DNA of 64,000 nucleotides from Streptomyces sp. PsTaAH-137. GTDB lineage: Bacteria; Actinomycetota; Actinomycetes; Streptomycetales; Streptomycetaceae. The stretch is taken from positions 124,001 through 188,000 of the forward strand of contig NZ_QLLY01000003.1 in the NCBI RefSeq assembly GCF_003259365.1, read 5' to 3'. The position numbers and the translations under genes are program-made. The stretch's first letter is position 1; each line of letters opens with the position of its first letter. Of this stretch, positions 8,786 to 18,168 are shown piece by piece. A model generated the notes under the pieces. It was given only the letters and a program-made list of their open reading frames with translations, searched no databases and was not told the DNA's origin.

Positions 8786-9640
8786 ATGACTCTCCTCACC
8801 CCGGCGCATGCCGCGACGGACAGCGCGGTGTCGGCCGCGTACGCCCGCCTCACCGAGGTGTTCCCGAGCCTGCGCATCATCGAGCTGTCCCCCGACGAGC
8901 CCCTGCCGTACGGCGCCGGCTGGGTCCGCACCGAGGACCTGGCGCAGCAGGGCCCCGCCCTGGACGCGTTCCTGGCCTGGGACAACGCACAGGTGCTCAA
9001 GGACTACGGACAGCAGGCGCGCCCCGACGTCATCGCCAGCTTCGGCCTGCACCGCTACGCGTGGCCCGCCTGCCTGCTGATCACGGCCCCCTGGTTCCTG
9101 CACCGCAGGGTGCCTCGCTTCCCGGCCGCCCACGTCTCCTTCCAGCGGGCGCTCGGCCGGATGGCCGTACGCGTCACCGATTTCGCCTGCCTGCCCGGCG
9201 ACCCGGCGGCGAGCCTGCCCGGCGCCCACGTCGTCCCCGACGAGGAGGCCCTGCGCGCGGAGGTCCGCGCGGCCGTCGCCGACCACCTGCAGCCCGTCCT
9301 GAGCGGCTTCGGGCCCCGGATGCGGCGCGGCCCGCGCGCCCTGTGGGGCATGGCGACGGACGAGATCGTCGAGAGCCTCTGGTACGTCGGTCATCTGCTC
9401 GGCGAGGAGCGGCGCGCGATGACCGAGCTGGAGGAGCTGCTGCCGGGCACCACGAAGCCGTACGTCGGCCGGGCCGCCTTCCGCGAGCTGACCGGCCCCG
9501 AGGGCGAGACCCTGCCCACCCGGGACCGCGCGAGCTGCTGCCTCTTCTACACCCTGCGCCCCGAGGACACCTGTGTGACCTGCCCGCGCACCTGCGACGC
9601 GGACCGCATCGCCCGCCTCACGGCTACCACAGCAGCCTGA
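8786..9640 (+). CDS. FhuF-like ferric-siderophore reductase (2Fe-2S)
   Basis: 284 residues. The C-terminus carries C251, C252, C263 and C266 in the arrangement CC-x10-C-x2-C that binds the 2Fe-2S cluster in the FhuF family. The body matches the IucA/FhuF-type reductase fold loosely (FGLHRYAWPACLLITAPW). Family role: reduce Fe(III) in imported siderophores so that iron is released in the cytoplasm. An iron box immediately upstream supports this function independently of sequence similarity. No siderophore transporter is adjacent, so it probably serves systems encoded elsewhere. The start ATG at 8786 is the first in frame after the operator. Confidence 0.87.
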   Translation: MTLLTPAHAATDSAVSAAYARLTEVFPSLRIIELSPDEPLPYGAGWVRTEDLAQQGPALDAFLAWDNAQVLKDYGQQARPDVIASFGLHRYAWPACLLITAPWFLHRRVPRFPAAHVSFQRALGRMAVRVTDFACLPGDPAASLPGAHVVPDEEALRAEVRAAVADHLQPVLSGFGPRMRRGPRALWGMATDEIVESLWYVGHLLGEERRAMTELEELLPGTTKPYVGRAAFRELTGPEGETLPTRDRASCCLFYTLRPEDTCVTCPRTCDADRIARLTATTAA

Positions 9641-9826
9641 ACCACTCGTACGAGTGACGTAAATCGAACTCAACTGCCCTTTCCCAGGCGGGAGTTCGAG
9701 CGTACGGCCGCTTTACGCGCCCCCTTGCACTCCAATGGCGTTCTCTTGTCCCGAAACTCCCTGCGGGCTCGGACGGCTGGGCCACTATGGCGCCCGAAAG
9801 CCCTACCGCAACGCAAGGGACCCCAG
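9641..9826 (+). other. Gap upstream of the DUF2637 gene with an inverted repeat
   Basis: An 8-bp inverted repeat TCGAACTC/GAGTTCGA (9664-9671 and 9692-9699) follows the reductase gene by 24 bases and may act as its terminator. No gene is supported in the rest of this gap. Confidence 0.4.
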
Positions 9827-10903
9827 ATGAGACTGACCGACATATCGCTGGACTGGCTGCTTCCCGGCGCCGTGCTGCTCCTGGGCGGACTGGCGGCGGT
9901 TGCGGTCCTCGCGCGCGGCCGGCGCTCGGGGGACGACAAGAAGGGCGGGTCGTCGATGGACGAGTCGTGGGAACGCAGCGAGGAGCGCCGCAGGCGCAAG
10001 GAGGCCGTCTACGGCACCGCCTCGTACGTGCTGCTGTTCTGCTGCGCCGCCGTCGCCGCCGCGCTCTCCTTCCACGGCCTGGTCGGCTTCGGCCGGCAGA
10101 ACCTGAGCCTGACCGGGGGCTGGGAGTACCTGGTCCCCTTCGGCCTCGACGGCGCCGCGATGTTTTGCTCGGTGCTCGCGGTGCGCGAGGCCAGCCACGG
10201 CGACGCCGCGCTCGGCTCGCGCATACTCGTGTGGACGTTCGCCGGTGCCGCCGCCTGGTTCAACTGGGTGCACGCACCGCGCGGGCTCGACCACGCGGGC
10301 GCCCCGCACTTCTTCGCGGGGATGTCGCTGTCGGCGGCCGTCCTCTTCGACCGCGCCCTGAAGCAGACGCGCCGCGCGGCGCTGCGCGAACAGGGCCTGG
10401 TGCCGCGGCCGTTGCCGCAGATCCGGATCGTCCGCTGGCTGCGCGCGCCCCGGGAGACGTACAGCGCCTGGTCGCTGATGCTCCTGGAGAACGTACGGAC
10501 GCTGGACGAGGCCGTGGACGAGGTGCGCGAGGACAAGCGGCAGAAGGTGCAGAACCGGATGCGGCAGCGGGAGCACCAGAAGCTGGAGCGGGCGCAGCTG
10601 CGGGCCCTCAGCCGGGGGCACCGCGGTCTGCCCGGGCGCGGCGGCCGTCAGGTGGAGGTGCCGGCCGTGGCCGCGTCGGCAGGCTCCGCCCAAGGTGGCT
10701 CGGAGCCTGCCATATCCGCGGGAACCCAGCCCGCACAGGATCAGCTTCCGCTGCGCGCCCGACCCTCGCTCCAGGCCGTCAGGGGCGGCCCTGAGCAGGC
10801 GCCCGTGACCGTCGACCTGACGGCCGAGGACGACACGCAGGCGCTGCCCCGGCTCGACACCCTGGAGCGCAAGCTCAAGGACCTTGAGCAGCAGTTCGGC
10901 TGA
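9827..10903 (+). CDS. DUF2637 membrane protein
   Basis: 358 residues. One N-terminal membrane span (about residues 10-30) and four further spans (about 62-175) carry the DUF2637 signatures FHGLVGFG and PFGLDGAAMF. The C-terminal half is soluble, highly charged and coiled-coil-like (DEVREDKRQKVQNRMRQREH), ending with an acidic segment. DUF2637 proteins occur on Streptomyces chromosomes and conjugative elements, where SpdB-type relatives are linked to plasmid spread, but no transfer genes are nearby. The start ATG 9827 is preceded by AAGGGA at a spacing of 6. The function is unknown. Confidence 0.85.
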   Translation: MRLTDISLDWLLPGAVLLLGGLAAVAVLARGRRSGDDKKGGSSMDESWERSEERRRRKEAVYGTASYVLLFCCAAVAAALSFHGLVGFGRQNLSLTGGWEYLVPFGLDGAAMFCSVLAVREASHGDAALGSRILVWTFAGAAAWFNWVHAPRGLDHAGAPHFFAGMSLSAAVLFDRALKQTRRAALREQGLVPRPLPQIRIVRWLRAPRETYSAWSLMLLENVRTLDEAVDEVREDKRQKVQNRMRQREHQKLERAQLRALSRGHRGLPGRGGRQVEVPAVAASAGSAQGGSEPAISAGTQPAQDQLPLRARPSLQAVRGGPEQAPVTVDLTAEDDTQALPRLDTLERKLKDLEQQFG

Positions 10904-10921
10904 CGCAGCGTCACATCCGGT

Positions 10922-10953
10922 GGGCGGGCGGTGTCACAGGACGCCGCCCGCCC
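10922..10953. terminator. Bidirectional hairpin terminator
   Basis: A perfect 10-bp stem (GGGCGGGCGG and complement) with a 12-base loop lies between the convergent DUF2637 and ATP-binding genes and overlaps the 3' end of the latter. Confidence 0.75.
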
Positions 10954-11479
10954 CCGTGTGCAGTTCGAACCACACCACCTTTCCGGTCCTTCCGGCGCCG
11001 AGCGCCGCGACGCCCCAGGCGTCCGCGAGCGACTGGACCAGGAGCAGGCCCCGGCCGTGGGTGCTGTGGGTACCGTCGTCGGCGTTCGGTACCCGCAGCT
11101 TCGGCCGGTGTGCCGCCCTGTCTCTCACCTCCACCCGCAGGCCCCGGGGGCCCACGGTCGCGATGAGTTCCGCGTCCCGGTCCGTGTGCACCAGCGCGTT
11201 GGTGACCAGTTCGCTGGTGAGCAGCTCGGCTATCTCCGTTCTTCCCGGCCTGCCCCGGAGCAGCTCGCGCAGTGCGCGCCTGGTCTCCGGTACCGCTCGC
11301 AGGTCCGCGCGGCCCAGCTTCCGCTTGAGCTGTCGCGGTGCCCCGTCAGCGGTTGCGGCGACCCCGTCCTTGGTGTCGTGCACCTGCCGTTTCATTACCC
11401 CCGCCCACACGCCGATCGATACCTCTCTCGTTCTCGACTCGTACTCCTCGGCCTGTCTGTCGAACGCGTACACGGGCAT
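10934..11479 (-). CDS. RsbW-like ATP-binding protein (HATPase_c)
   Basis: 181 residues. A GHKL/HATPase fold is shown by the N-box SELVTNALVH, the G1-type VRDRA segment and the G2-type GRGLLLVQSLADAWG. Such single-domain proteins are common in Streptomyces; some are anti-sigma factors or anti-sigma-like kinases, most are uncharacterised. No partner sigma factor or anti-anti-sigma gene is adjacent. The start ATG 11477-11479 follows GGGGA at a spacing of about 5; an internal ATG at about 11395 is possible and would remove a non-conserved N-terminus. Confidence 0.85.
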   Translation of the reverse strand: MPVYAFDRQAEEYESRTREVSIGVWAGVMKRQVHDTKDGVAATADGAPRQLKRKLGRADLRAVPETRRALRELLRGRPGRTEIAELLTSELVTNALVHTDRDAELIATVGPRGLRVEVRDRAAHRPKLRVPNADDGTHSTHGRGLLLVQSLADAWGVAALGAGRTGKVVWFELHTGAGGVL

Positions 11480-11610
11480 GCATTCCCCGCTGCTCTGTCC
11501 GCACTCCTGTTGATTCGTCCATCACCGACGGGGTGTCCACCGGCGGCGCGGGGAAGGGAAGCGGAGGATCCACCCGATCCACCCGGGACGAGGAGCGAGA
11601 AGGAGCCGCC

Positions 11611-14600
11611 GTGCATGACGACCGACAGCTCGTGGAAGGACGACTCGAGCGGGCGATGCGTCAGTTCGTCCGGCCCGCGCAGTACGCGCGGCGGACACCG
11701 CTGACCCTGAGCGTGTGGCACGCACCGGGTGAGCCGGTGCCCGTCGCCGAGGCGCTGAAGGGCGCGTACATGCCCTTCGAGACCGGGACCGTCTGGGGAA
11801 AGCCCTGGTCGACGAGTTGGTTCCGGCTGGAGGGGACGGTGCCCGAGGAGTGGGCCGGGCTCCATGTCGAGGCCGTCGTCGACCCCGGGTTCAGCGGGCA
11901 GGGCCCCGGCTTCCAGGCCGAGGGGCTGCTGTACGACGCCTCGGGCGTCCCCCTCAAGGGCATCCACCCGCGCAACCGGCATCTCACCGTCGCGGAGCGC
12001 GCGGCCGGTGGTGAACCGGTGCGGCTGCTGCTGGAGACGGCGGCCAATCCGGCGGTCCTCCGGGACTTCGCGCCCACCCCGCTCGGTGACGTGCTGACGG
12101 CCGGGGATCGGCCGATCTACCGATTCCGCGCTGCCGACCTGGCCGTACTGGACGAGACCGTGTGGCATCTCGTGCTCGATGTCGAGGTGCTCTCCGAGCT
12201 GATGCACGAGCTGGACGCGGACCGCGGCCGGCGCCACGACATCCTGCGCGCCCTGGAGCGGATGCTGGACGCACTCGACCTGCACGACGTGTCCGGCACG
12301 GCGGCCGCGGCCCGCGCCGAGCTGGCCGACGTCCTGGCCCGGCCCGCGCACGCCAGCGCCCACCGGATCTCGGCGGCCGGGCACGCGCACATCGACTCGG
12401 CGTGGCTGTGGCCGCTGCGTGAGACGGTCCGCAAGGCGTCCCGGACGTTCGCGAACGTCACGGCGCTGGCCCGCGACTACCCCGAGCTGGTCTTCGCCTG
12501 CTCGCAGGCGCAGCAGTACGCGTGGGTGAAGGAGCATCAGCCGCACATCTGGGAGCGCATCAAGAAGGCTGTGGCGGACGGCAATTGGGCGCCGGTCGGT
12601 TCGATGTGGGTGGAGTCGGACGCCAACATGCCGGGCGGTGAGGCGCTGGCCCGGCAGCTCGTGCACGGCAAGCGGTTCTTCCGGGACGAGCTGGGCGTGG
12701 AGACGGAGGAGGTCTGGCTGCCGGACTCCTTCGGGTACACCGCCGCCTTCCCGCAGCTGGCGAAGCTGGCGGGCGCGAAGTGGTTCCTCACGCAGAAACT
12801 GAGCTGGAACCAGACGAACAAGATGCCGCACCACACGTTCTGGTGGGAGGGCATCGACGGCACGCGGGTCTTCACCCACTTTCCGCCGGTGGACACGTAC
12901 AACGCCCAGTTCCACGCCCGCGAACTGGCGCACGCGGAGCGGAACTTCGCGGAGAAGGGCGGCGCCTCGCGCTCCCTCGTGCCGTTCGGCTGGGGCGACG
13001 GCGGCGGCGGTCCGACCCGCGAGATGCTGGAGAAGGCCCGCCGCCTGCGCTCCCTCGAAGGCTCCCCGACGGTGGAGATCGAGAAGCCGTCGGCGTTCTT
13101 CGAGGCCGCGCATCAGGAGTACGGGGAGCGGGCGCCGGTCTGGTCCGGTGAGCTGTATCTGGAGATGCACCGGGCGACCTACACCACGCAGGCGAAGACG
13201 AAGCAGGGCAACCGGCGCAGCGAACACGCGCTGCGCGAGGCCGAGTTGTGGTGCACGGCGGCCGCGCTGCGCGATCCGTCGTACGCGTATCCGTACGACG
13301 CCCTGGACCGGATCTGGAAGACGGTGCTCCTGCACCAGTTCCATGACATCCTGCCGGGCTCGTCGATCGCCTGGGTCCACCGGGAGGCCCGCGAGACCTA
13401 CGCAGCGGTCCTCGCCGAGCTGGACGGACTCACGGCCGAAGCCGTACGCCGGCTCGGCGGCGGCGAGCCCTCGGCGCTCAACGCCTCGCCCTACCCGCGC
13501 GACGAAGTCGTGGCGTACGACGGGCGGTTGGCGCGGGTGCGCGTCGACGGCCTCGGCGCCGGGCCGCTGGACGAGGCCGACGCGCACCCCCGGGGCCCCG
13601 GCGCGCACGCGGCGGCGACCCGTGGGGCGGACGAAAAGATCGTGCTCGCGAACGAGTATCTGACCGTGGCGGTCGACGCCGACGGGCTCCTCGCCTCCGT
13701 ACGGGACCTGGAGCACGGCGGGCGCGAGGTCCTGTCCCCCGGCGCGCGCGGGAACCTGCTCCAGCTGCACCCCGACCACCCGACCCAGTACGACGCCTGG
13801 GACCTGGACGCCCACTACCGGCACACCCGCACCGATCTGACCGGCGCCGAGTCGGTGGAGCTGGTGGAGGAGGGGCCGCTGCGGGTCGCGGTCCGGGTCA
13901 CCCGGTCGTTCGGCGCCTCGCGGATCGTGCAGGAGTACCGGCTCGCGGCCGGCAGCAGGCGGCTGGACATCGTCACGGACATCGACTGGCAGGAGTCGGA
14001 GAAGGTCCTGAAGGCGGCGTTCCCGCTGGACGTGCACGCCGAGCGGTCGACGTCCGAGATCCAGTTCGGGCATGTGCACCGGCCCACGCACGCCAACACC
14101 GGCTGGGACGCGGCCCGTTACGAGATCTGCGCGCACCGCTGGCTGCGGGTGGCCGAGGAGGCGTACGGGGTCGCGCTGCTCAACGACTCGACGTACGGGC
14201 ACGACGTGACCCGCACGCAGCACGGTGACGGGGCCGGTGTCCTGGGCACGACGGTGCGGCTGACGCTGCTGCGGGCCCCGCACTCCCCCGACCCGGAGAC
14301 CGATCTGGGCACGCACCGGTTCACGTACGCGCTGCTGCCGGGCGCCACGACGGGTGACGCGGTGGCGGAGGGGCTGGCGCTGAACCTGCCGCTGCGGATC
14401 GCCTCCTCCCCCGCGCTGACGCCCGTCGTCACGGTCGACGACCCGGCGGTGACGGTGGAGTCGGTGAAGCTCGCCGAGGACCGCAGCGGCGATGTCGTGG
14501 TCCGGCTCTACGAGTCGCGCGGCGGGCGCGCCGAGGCGACGCTCACGGCCGGGTTCCCGGTGGCGGGCGCCGACGAGACGGACCTCCTGGAGCGCCCGCT

Positions 14601-14685
14601 GCGGCCCGCCGTCACCTCGGACAGCGGACTCGCGCTCGCCCTGCGCCCGTTCCAGATCCTGACGCTGCGGCTGCGGCCCGTCTGA
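11611..14685 (+). CDS. Alpha-mannosidase, glycoside hydrolase family 38
   Basis: 1024 residues from a GTG with AAGGAG 5 bases upstream. The N-terminal region to about 240 is beta-rich; the catalytic domain starts at GHAHIDSAWLWP with zinc ligands H260 and D262, and the nucleophile is D372 in VWLPDSFGYTAAF. The C-terminal beta-sandwich domains follow. The family is a zinc-dependent retaining alpha-mannosidase. No signal peptide is visible, so it probably acts in the cytoplasm on imported manno-oligosaccharides or glycans. It stands alone, divergent from the ATPase gene. An upstream in-frame extension has no ribosome site and is not used. Confidence 0.93.
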   Translation: MHDDRQLVEGRLERAMRQFVRPAQYARRTPLTLSVWHAPGEPVPVAEALKGAYMPFETGTVWGKPWSTSWFRLEGTVPEEWAGLHVEAVVDPGFSGQGPGFQAEGLLYDASGVPLKGIHPRNRHLTVAERAAGGEPVRLLLETAANPAVLRDFAPTPLGDVLTAGDRPIYRFRAADLAVLDETVWHLVLDVEVLSELMHELDADRGRRHDILRALERMLDALDLHDVSGTAAAARAELADVLARPAHASAHRISAAGHAHIDSAWLWPLRETVRKASRTFANVTALARDYPELVFACSQAQQYAWVKEHQPHIWERIKKAVADGNWAPVGSMWVESDANMPGGEALARQLVHGKRFFRDELGVETEEVWLPDSFGYTAAFPQLAKLAGAKWFLTQKLSWNQTNKMPHHTFWWEGIDGTRVFTHFPPVDTYNAQFHARELAHAERNFAEKGGASRSLVPFGWGDGGGGPTREMLEKARRLRSLEGSPTVEIEKPSAFFEAAHQEYGERAPVWSGELYLEMHRATYTTQAKTKQGNRRSEHALREAELWCTAAALRDPSYAYPYDALDRIWKTVLLHQFHDILPGSSIAWVHREARETYAAVLAELDGLTAEAVRRLGGGEPSALNASPYPRDEVVAYDGRLARVRVDGLGAGPLDEADAHPRGPGAHAAATRGADEKIVLANEYLTVAVDADGLLASVRDLEHGGREVLSPGARGNLLQLHPDHPTQYDAWDLDAHYRHTRTDLTGAESVELVEEGPLRVAVRVTRSFGASRIVQEYRLAAGSRRLDIVTDIDWQESEKVLKAAFPLDVHAERSTSEIQFGHVHRPTHANTGWDAARYEICAHRWLRVAEEAYGVALLNDSTYGHDVTRTQHGDGAGVLGTTVRLTLLRAPHSPDPETDLGTHRFTYALLPGATTGDAVAEGLALNLPLRIASSPALTPVVTVDDPAVTVESVKLAEDRSGDVVVRLYESRGGRAEATLTAGFPVAGADETDLLERPLRPAVTSDSGLALALRPFQILTLRLRPV

Positions 14686-14695
14686 GCCGCAGCCG
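14668..14695 (+). terminator. Hairpin terminator of the alpha-mannosidase gene
   Basis: A perfect 10-bp stem (CGGCTGCGGC and complement) with an 8-base loop spans the stop codon of the mannosidase gene. Confidence 0.65.
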
Positions 14696-14697
14696 TG

Positions 14698-14737
14698 CGT
14701 GCCGCGTTCACTGACGCAACATCAGGGGCGCGGCACG
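14698..14737 (-). terminator. Hairpin terminator of the pyruvate oxidase gene
   Basis: A perfect 9-bp inverted repeat (CGTGCCGCG, 14698-14706, and 14729-14737) spans the stop codon of the pyruvate oxidase gene. It is separate from and adjacent to the mannosidase terminator. Confidence 0.55.
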
Positions 14738-16467
14738 TTGCGGAGGTTGGAGCGTGCCATCTGCACCATGCGGCCCACCCCGCCGTCGAGGACGATCTTG
14801 GAGGCGGAGAGCGCGAAGCCCGTGACCATGTCGGCGCTGATCTTCGGCGGGATGGACAGCGCGTTCGGGTCGGTGACGATGTCGACGAGCGCCGGGCCCT
14901 TGTGCTTGAAGGCGTCCTTGAGCGCGCCCGCGAGCTGCTTGGGCTTCTCGACGCGGACGCCGTAGGCACCGGCGGCGCGGGCGACGGCGGCGAAGTCCGG
15001 GTTCTTGTTGGTGGTCCCGTACGAGGGCAGGCCCGCCACCAGCATCTCCAGCTCCACCATGCCCAGGGAGGAGTTGTTGAAGAGGACGACCTTGACGGGC
15101 AGGTCGTACTGGACCAGCGTCAGGAAGTCGCCCATCAGCATCGAGAAGCCGCCGTCGCCCGACATGGAGATGACCTGCCGGTTCCGGTCGGTGAACTGGG
15201 CGCCGATCGCCATCGGCAGCGCGTTCGCCATCGAGCCGTGCGAGAACGAGCCGATGACCCGGCGCCGTCCGTTGGGCGAGATGTAGCGGGCCGCCCAGAC
15301 GTTGCACATCCCGGTGTCGACGGTGAACACGGCGTCCTCGGAGGCGAGTTCGTCGACGACGGAGGCGACGTACTCGGGGTGGATGGGGACGTGCTTCTCG
15401 ACCTTGCGGGTGTACGCCTTGACGACGCCTTCGAGGTGGTCGGCGTGCTTCTTCAGCATCTTGTCGAGGAAGCGGCGGTTGCTCTTCGGCTTCACCCGCG
15501 GGGTCAGACAGCGCAGCGTCTCGCGAACGTCGCCCCACACCGCGAGGTCCAGCTTCGAGCGGCGGCCGAGGTGCTCGGGCCGGACGTCGACCTGGACGAT
15601 CTTGACGTCCTTCTGCGGCAGGAACGCGTTGTACGGGAAGTCGGTGCCGAGCAGGATCAGCAGGTCGCACTCGTGGGTCGCCTCGTACGCGGCGCCGTAG
15701 CCGAGCAGGCCGCTCATGCCGACGTCGAACGGGTTGTCGTACTGGATCCACTCCTTGCCGCGCAGCGCGTGCCCGACCGGCGACTTGATCTTCTCGGCGA
15801 ACTCCATGACCTCGGCGTGCGCGCCGGCGGTGCCGCTGCCGCAGAACAGGGTGACCTTGTCGGCCTCGTCGATCATCTCGACGAGCTTGTCGATCTCGGC
15901 GTCGCCGGGCCGGATCGTGGGCCGCGAGGTGACGATCGCGGTCTCGGTGCCGCCGTCGGGGGCGGCCTCGTCGGCGACGTCGCCGGGGAGCGAGACGACG
16001 CTGACACCCGATTGGCCCACCGCGTGCTGGATGGCGGTCTGCAGCACCCGGGGCATCTGCTTCGGGCTGGAGATCATCTCGCTGTAGTGCGAGCACTCCG
16101 TGAAGAGCCGGTCGGGGTGGGTCTCCTGGAAGTAGCCGAGGCCGATCTCGCTGGACGGGATGTGCGAGGCCAGGGCGAGGACGGGGGCCATGGAGCGGTG
16201 GGCGTCGTACAGGCCGTTGATGAGGTGCAGGTTGCCGGGGCCGCAGGAGCCCGCGCAGGCGGTCAGCTGCCCGGTGACCTGCGCTTCCGCGCCCGCGGCG
16301 AAGGCGGCGGTCTCCTCGTGGCGTACGTGGATCCAGTCGATGGCGCTGTTGCGGCGGATGGCGTCGACGACCGGGTTGAGGCTGTCGCCGACGACGCCGT
16401 ACATGCGCTTGACGCCCGCCCGGACGAGGATGTCGACGAACTGCTCCGCGACGTTCTGCTTGGCCAT
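14722..16467 (-). CDS. Pyruvate oxidase/dehydrogenase, thiamine-diphosphate dependent (PoxB-like)
   Basis: 581 residues with the three-domain layout of the ThDP-dependent oxidase family: an N-terminal Pyr domain with the catalytic Glu in VRHEETAAFAAGAEA (about residue 51), a central FAD/nucleotide-type domain, and a C-terminal PP domain with SGDGGFSMLMGDFLTLVQYD. Closest in style to E. coli PoxB (QNVAEQFVDILVRAGVKRMY...GDSLN), which decarboxylates pyruvate to acetate and passes electrons to quinone at the membrane. Acetolactate synthase is a relative but usually has a small-subunit partner, absent here. The start ATG 16465-16467 is chosen over an upstream in-frame extension on family length. 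Confidence 0.87.
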   Translation of the reverse strand: MAKQNVAEQFVDILVRAGVKRMYGVVGDSLNPVVDAIRRNSAIDWIHVRHEETAAFAAGAEAQVTGQLTACAGSCGPGNLHLINGLYDAHRSMAPVLALASHIPSSEIGLGYFQETHPDRLFTECSHYSEMISSPKQMPRVLQTAIQHAVGQSGVSVVSLPGDVADEAAPDGGTETAIVTSRPTIRPGDAEIDKLVEMIDEADKVTLFCGSGTAGAHAEVMEFAEKIKSPVGHALRGKEWIQYDNPFDVGMSGLLGYGAAYEATHECDLLILLGTDFPYNAFLPQKDVKIVQVDVRPEHLGRRSKLDLAVWGDVRETLRCLTPRVKPKSNRRFLDKMLKKHADHLEGVVKAYTRKVEKHVPIHPEYVASVVDELASEDAVFTVDTGMCNVWAARYISPNGRRRVIGSFSHGSMANALPMAIGAQFTDRNRQVISMSGDGGFSMLMGDFLTLVQYDLPVKVVLFNNSSLGMVELEMLVAGLPSYGTTNKNPDFAAVARAAGAYGVRVEKPKQLAGALKDAFKHKGPALVDIVTDPNALSIPPKISADMVTGFALSASKIVLDGGVGRMVQMARSNLRNVPRP

Positions 16468-16557
16468 GACGTGTGTGCCCCTTCGAAAACCCGGTCTCTG
16501 TCTCGGTCTCACTGCCGATCACTGTTGCCGGGTTCCATGAATTCACACGGGGCGGTG

Positions 16558-18036
16558 TTACGCCTCCCAAACGGCGGCGGCCGTGCGATCGTCCGCGTAC
16601 CCCTTGACCCGGACCTGGGTGTCCGCGAGGAACGCGGCCAGGCCCGGCGGCTCGGCGTCCGCCCAGCGCTCCGCGAGGTGGCGGGCGAGCGCGGGCTCGC
16701 CGCGCAGCGGCTCGGCGAGGCCCGCCGTGCACAGCAGCAGGGTGTCCCCCGGCCGGGCGACGGAGGCACGGAACCGGAACGGGTCGCGGGGCGGCTCCGG
16801 CGCCGGTTCGTAGGGGCTCGGCGGGGTGGTGATGCCGAGGTCCATGGTGAGCCGGTCGCCCTCGGGCGTCTCGGCGGGCGGCGACGATCCGTAGCCGACG
16901 ACGGGCGCGCCGGTGCGCTGCTCGACGACGCTCGGCTCGATGTCCTGCCAGGCGCCGTCCCGCAGCCGGAACAGACCGCCACCGCCGACGCCGAAGTAGA
17001 CACGGGTGCGGCAGGCGGGGTCGGCGGGGACGAGCAGGCAGCGCAGGGTGGCGCCGTACTCGTCGGGGTCGATCCCCTGCTCGGCCGCGGCGGCCCGCAG
17101 CTTGCCGAGGCTGCGGTCGGTGAGCCGGTGCAGCCCCGACTTGAGGTCGCCGCGCCGGCCCGCCCTGATGTCCTCGGCAAGCCGGGCGTGGCTGAGCCCG
17201 ACGGCCCGCCCGATCCAGTCGCACACGTCGGCGGCGGCGCGGTGGGCGCCCGGGGTGGCGCGGGCGCCGGTCGCCAGGGCGACGAGGATCAGCGCGCCGG
17301 GACCGCTGCCGAAGCGGGCGGTCAGCATCGCGTCGCGGCGGGGCTCGCCCCGGTAGCGCGCGGAGTCGCCGCGCACGGAGGCCGCCCGCAGCACGCAGGA
17401 GCCGTACCGGGCCCCGTCGAGCACGGTGTCGGCCACGAGGTCGTCCAGGTCGTCGGGGTCGGCGACGGGCAGGGCGGTGGGCTCGGCCTCGTAGGTGGGC
17501 GGGCCGTCCCCCACGTACGGGACCGTGGGCGGGGCGGGCGGCTCCGGCGGGAGCGCGGGCTCCGGGGGCTCGGGCGGCGGGGCGGGCGGGCCGGTGCGAG
17601 GGTCCGGGAGCGGCGTCGGCGGTGGGCCCGCGGGGGGCGGCACGGACGCCGCGGGCTCGACGGCGGGCGCCTCGGCGGGCCGGGGCGGCGCCTCCGGGGC
17701 GGGCGGTTCCGCGGGTGCTGCCGGTGCCGTCGGTCCGGTCGGTGCCGTCGGGCCCGCCGTGTCGGGTCGCAGCGAGGGCAGGCCGCCGGGTGCGGGTGGT
17801 TCGGGCGGTGGTGGGTCCCAGGATGGCGGGGGCGGTGCCGCGTCCTGCGGCGGGGTCGTCACCGAGCCGACCGAGGCGAAGCGGTCGTCCAGCGTGTCCG
17901 CGGCCGGGGCCGGGCCCGTGTCGTCGGCCGCGGCAGCGGCATCGTCGTCGTACAACTGTCCCCACCAGTCGTCCTCGCGGGACTCCTGGAACGCGCGGGA
18001 CCGGTGACCGGTGTGCCTCTCCCCCTGCTGGCTCAT
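16558..18036 (-). CDS. PP2C-like phosphatase-domain protein with long Pro-rich region
   Basis: 492 residues. Residues about 65-185 are extremely rich in Pro and Ala (repeats such as PAPEAPPRPAEAPA) and likely disordered. The C-terminal 280 residues resemble the protein phosphatase 2C domain (SVRGDSARYRGEPRRDAML, a late segment DTLLLCTAGLAEPL and a terminal DDRTAAAVWEA). Several canonical PP2C metal-binding Asp positions are not obvious, so the activity is uncertain. No membrane span is seen. Possible role in serine/threonine signalling; no kinase gene is adjacent. The start ATG 18034-18036 follows a clean gap after the subtilase terminator. Confidence 0.75.
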   Translation of the reverse strand: MSQQGERHTGHRSRAFQESREDDWWGQLYDDDAAAAADDTGPAPAADTLDDRFASVGSVTTPPQDAAPPPPSWDPPPPEPPAPGGLPSLRPDTAGPTAPTGPTAPAAPAEPPAPEAPPRPAEAPAVEPAASVPPPAGPPPTPLPDPRTGPPAPPPEPPEPALPPEPPAPPTVPYVGDGPPTYEAEPTALPVADPDDLDDLVADTVLDGARYGSCVLRAASVRGDSARYRGEPRRDAMLTARFGSGPGALILVALATGARATPGAHRAAADVCDWIGRAVGLSHARLAEDIRAGRRGDLKSGLHRLTDRSLGKLRAAAAEQGIDPDEYGATLRCLLVPADPACRTRVYFGVGGGGLFRLRDGAWQDIEPSVVEQRTGAPVVGYGSSPPAETPEGDRLTMDLGITTPPSPYEPAPEPPRDPFRFRASVARPGDTLLLCTAGLAEPLRGEPALARHLAERWADAEPPGLAAFLADTQVRVKGYADDRTAAAVWEA

Positions 18037-18100
18037 GCCCTTATTGTCCACATGGTGCGGCGTCCGAAAACGGTGCATCGGGAAAAACCTGCGCGCAAAA

Positions 18101-18148
18101 GGTCCGCCGGGCGGCCCCACCCCCCACAGGGTGGCCGCCCGGCGGACC
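18101..18148 (-). terminator. Strong intrinsic terminator of the subtilase gene
   Basis: The outer 14-bp stem (GGTCCGCCGGGCGG and complement) plus an inner 6-bp stem are separated by a 2-base bulge. On the minus strand it is followed within a few bases by TTTT and then TTTTT, so it has the rare combination in this genome of a GC stem and a T-tract. Confidence 0.88.
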
Positions 18149-18168
18149 GGTTCGTGTGACGGCTCGAA

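Noticed and set aside
14695..18159. Long open frame antisense to pyruvate oxidase and the PP2C-like gene
   Set aside because: Same composition artefact; the opposite strand contains full conserved domains.
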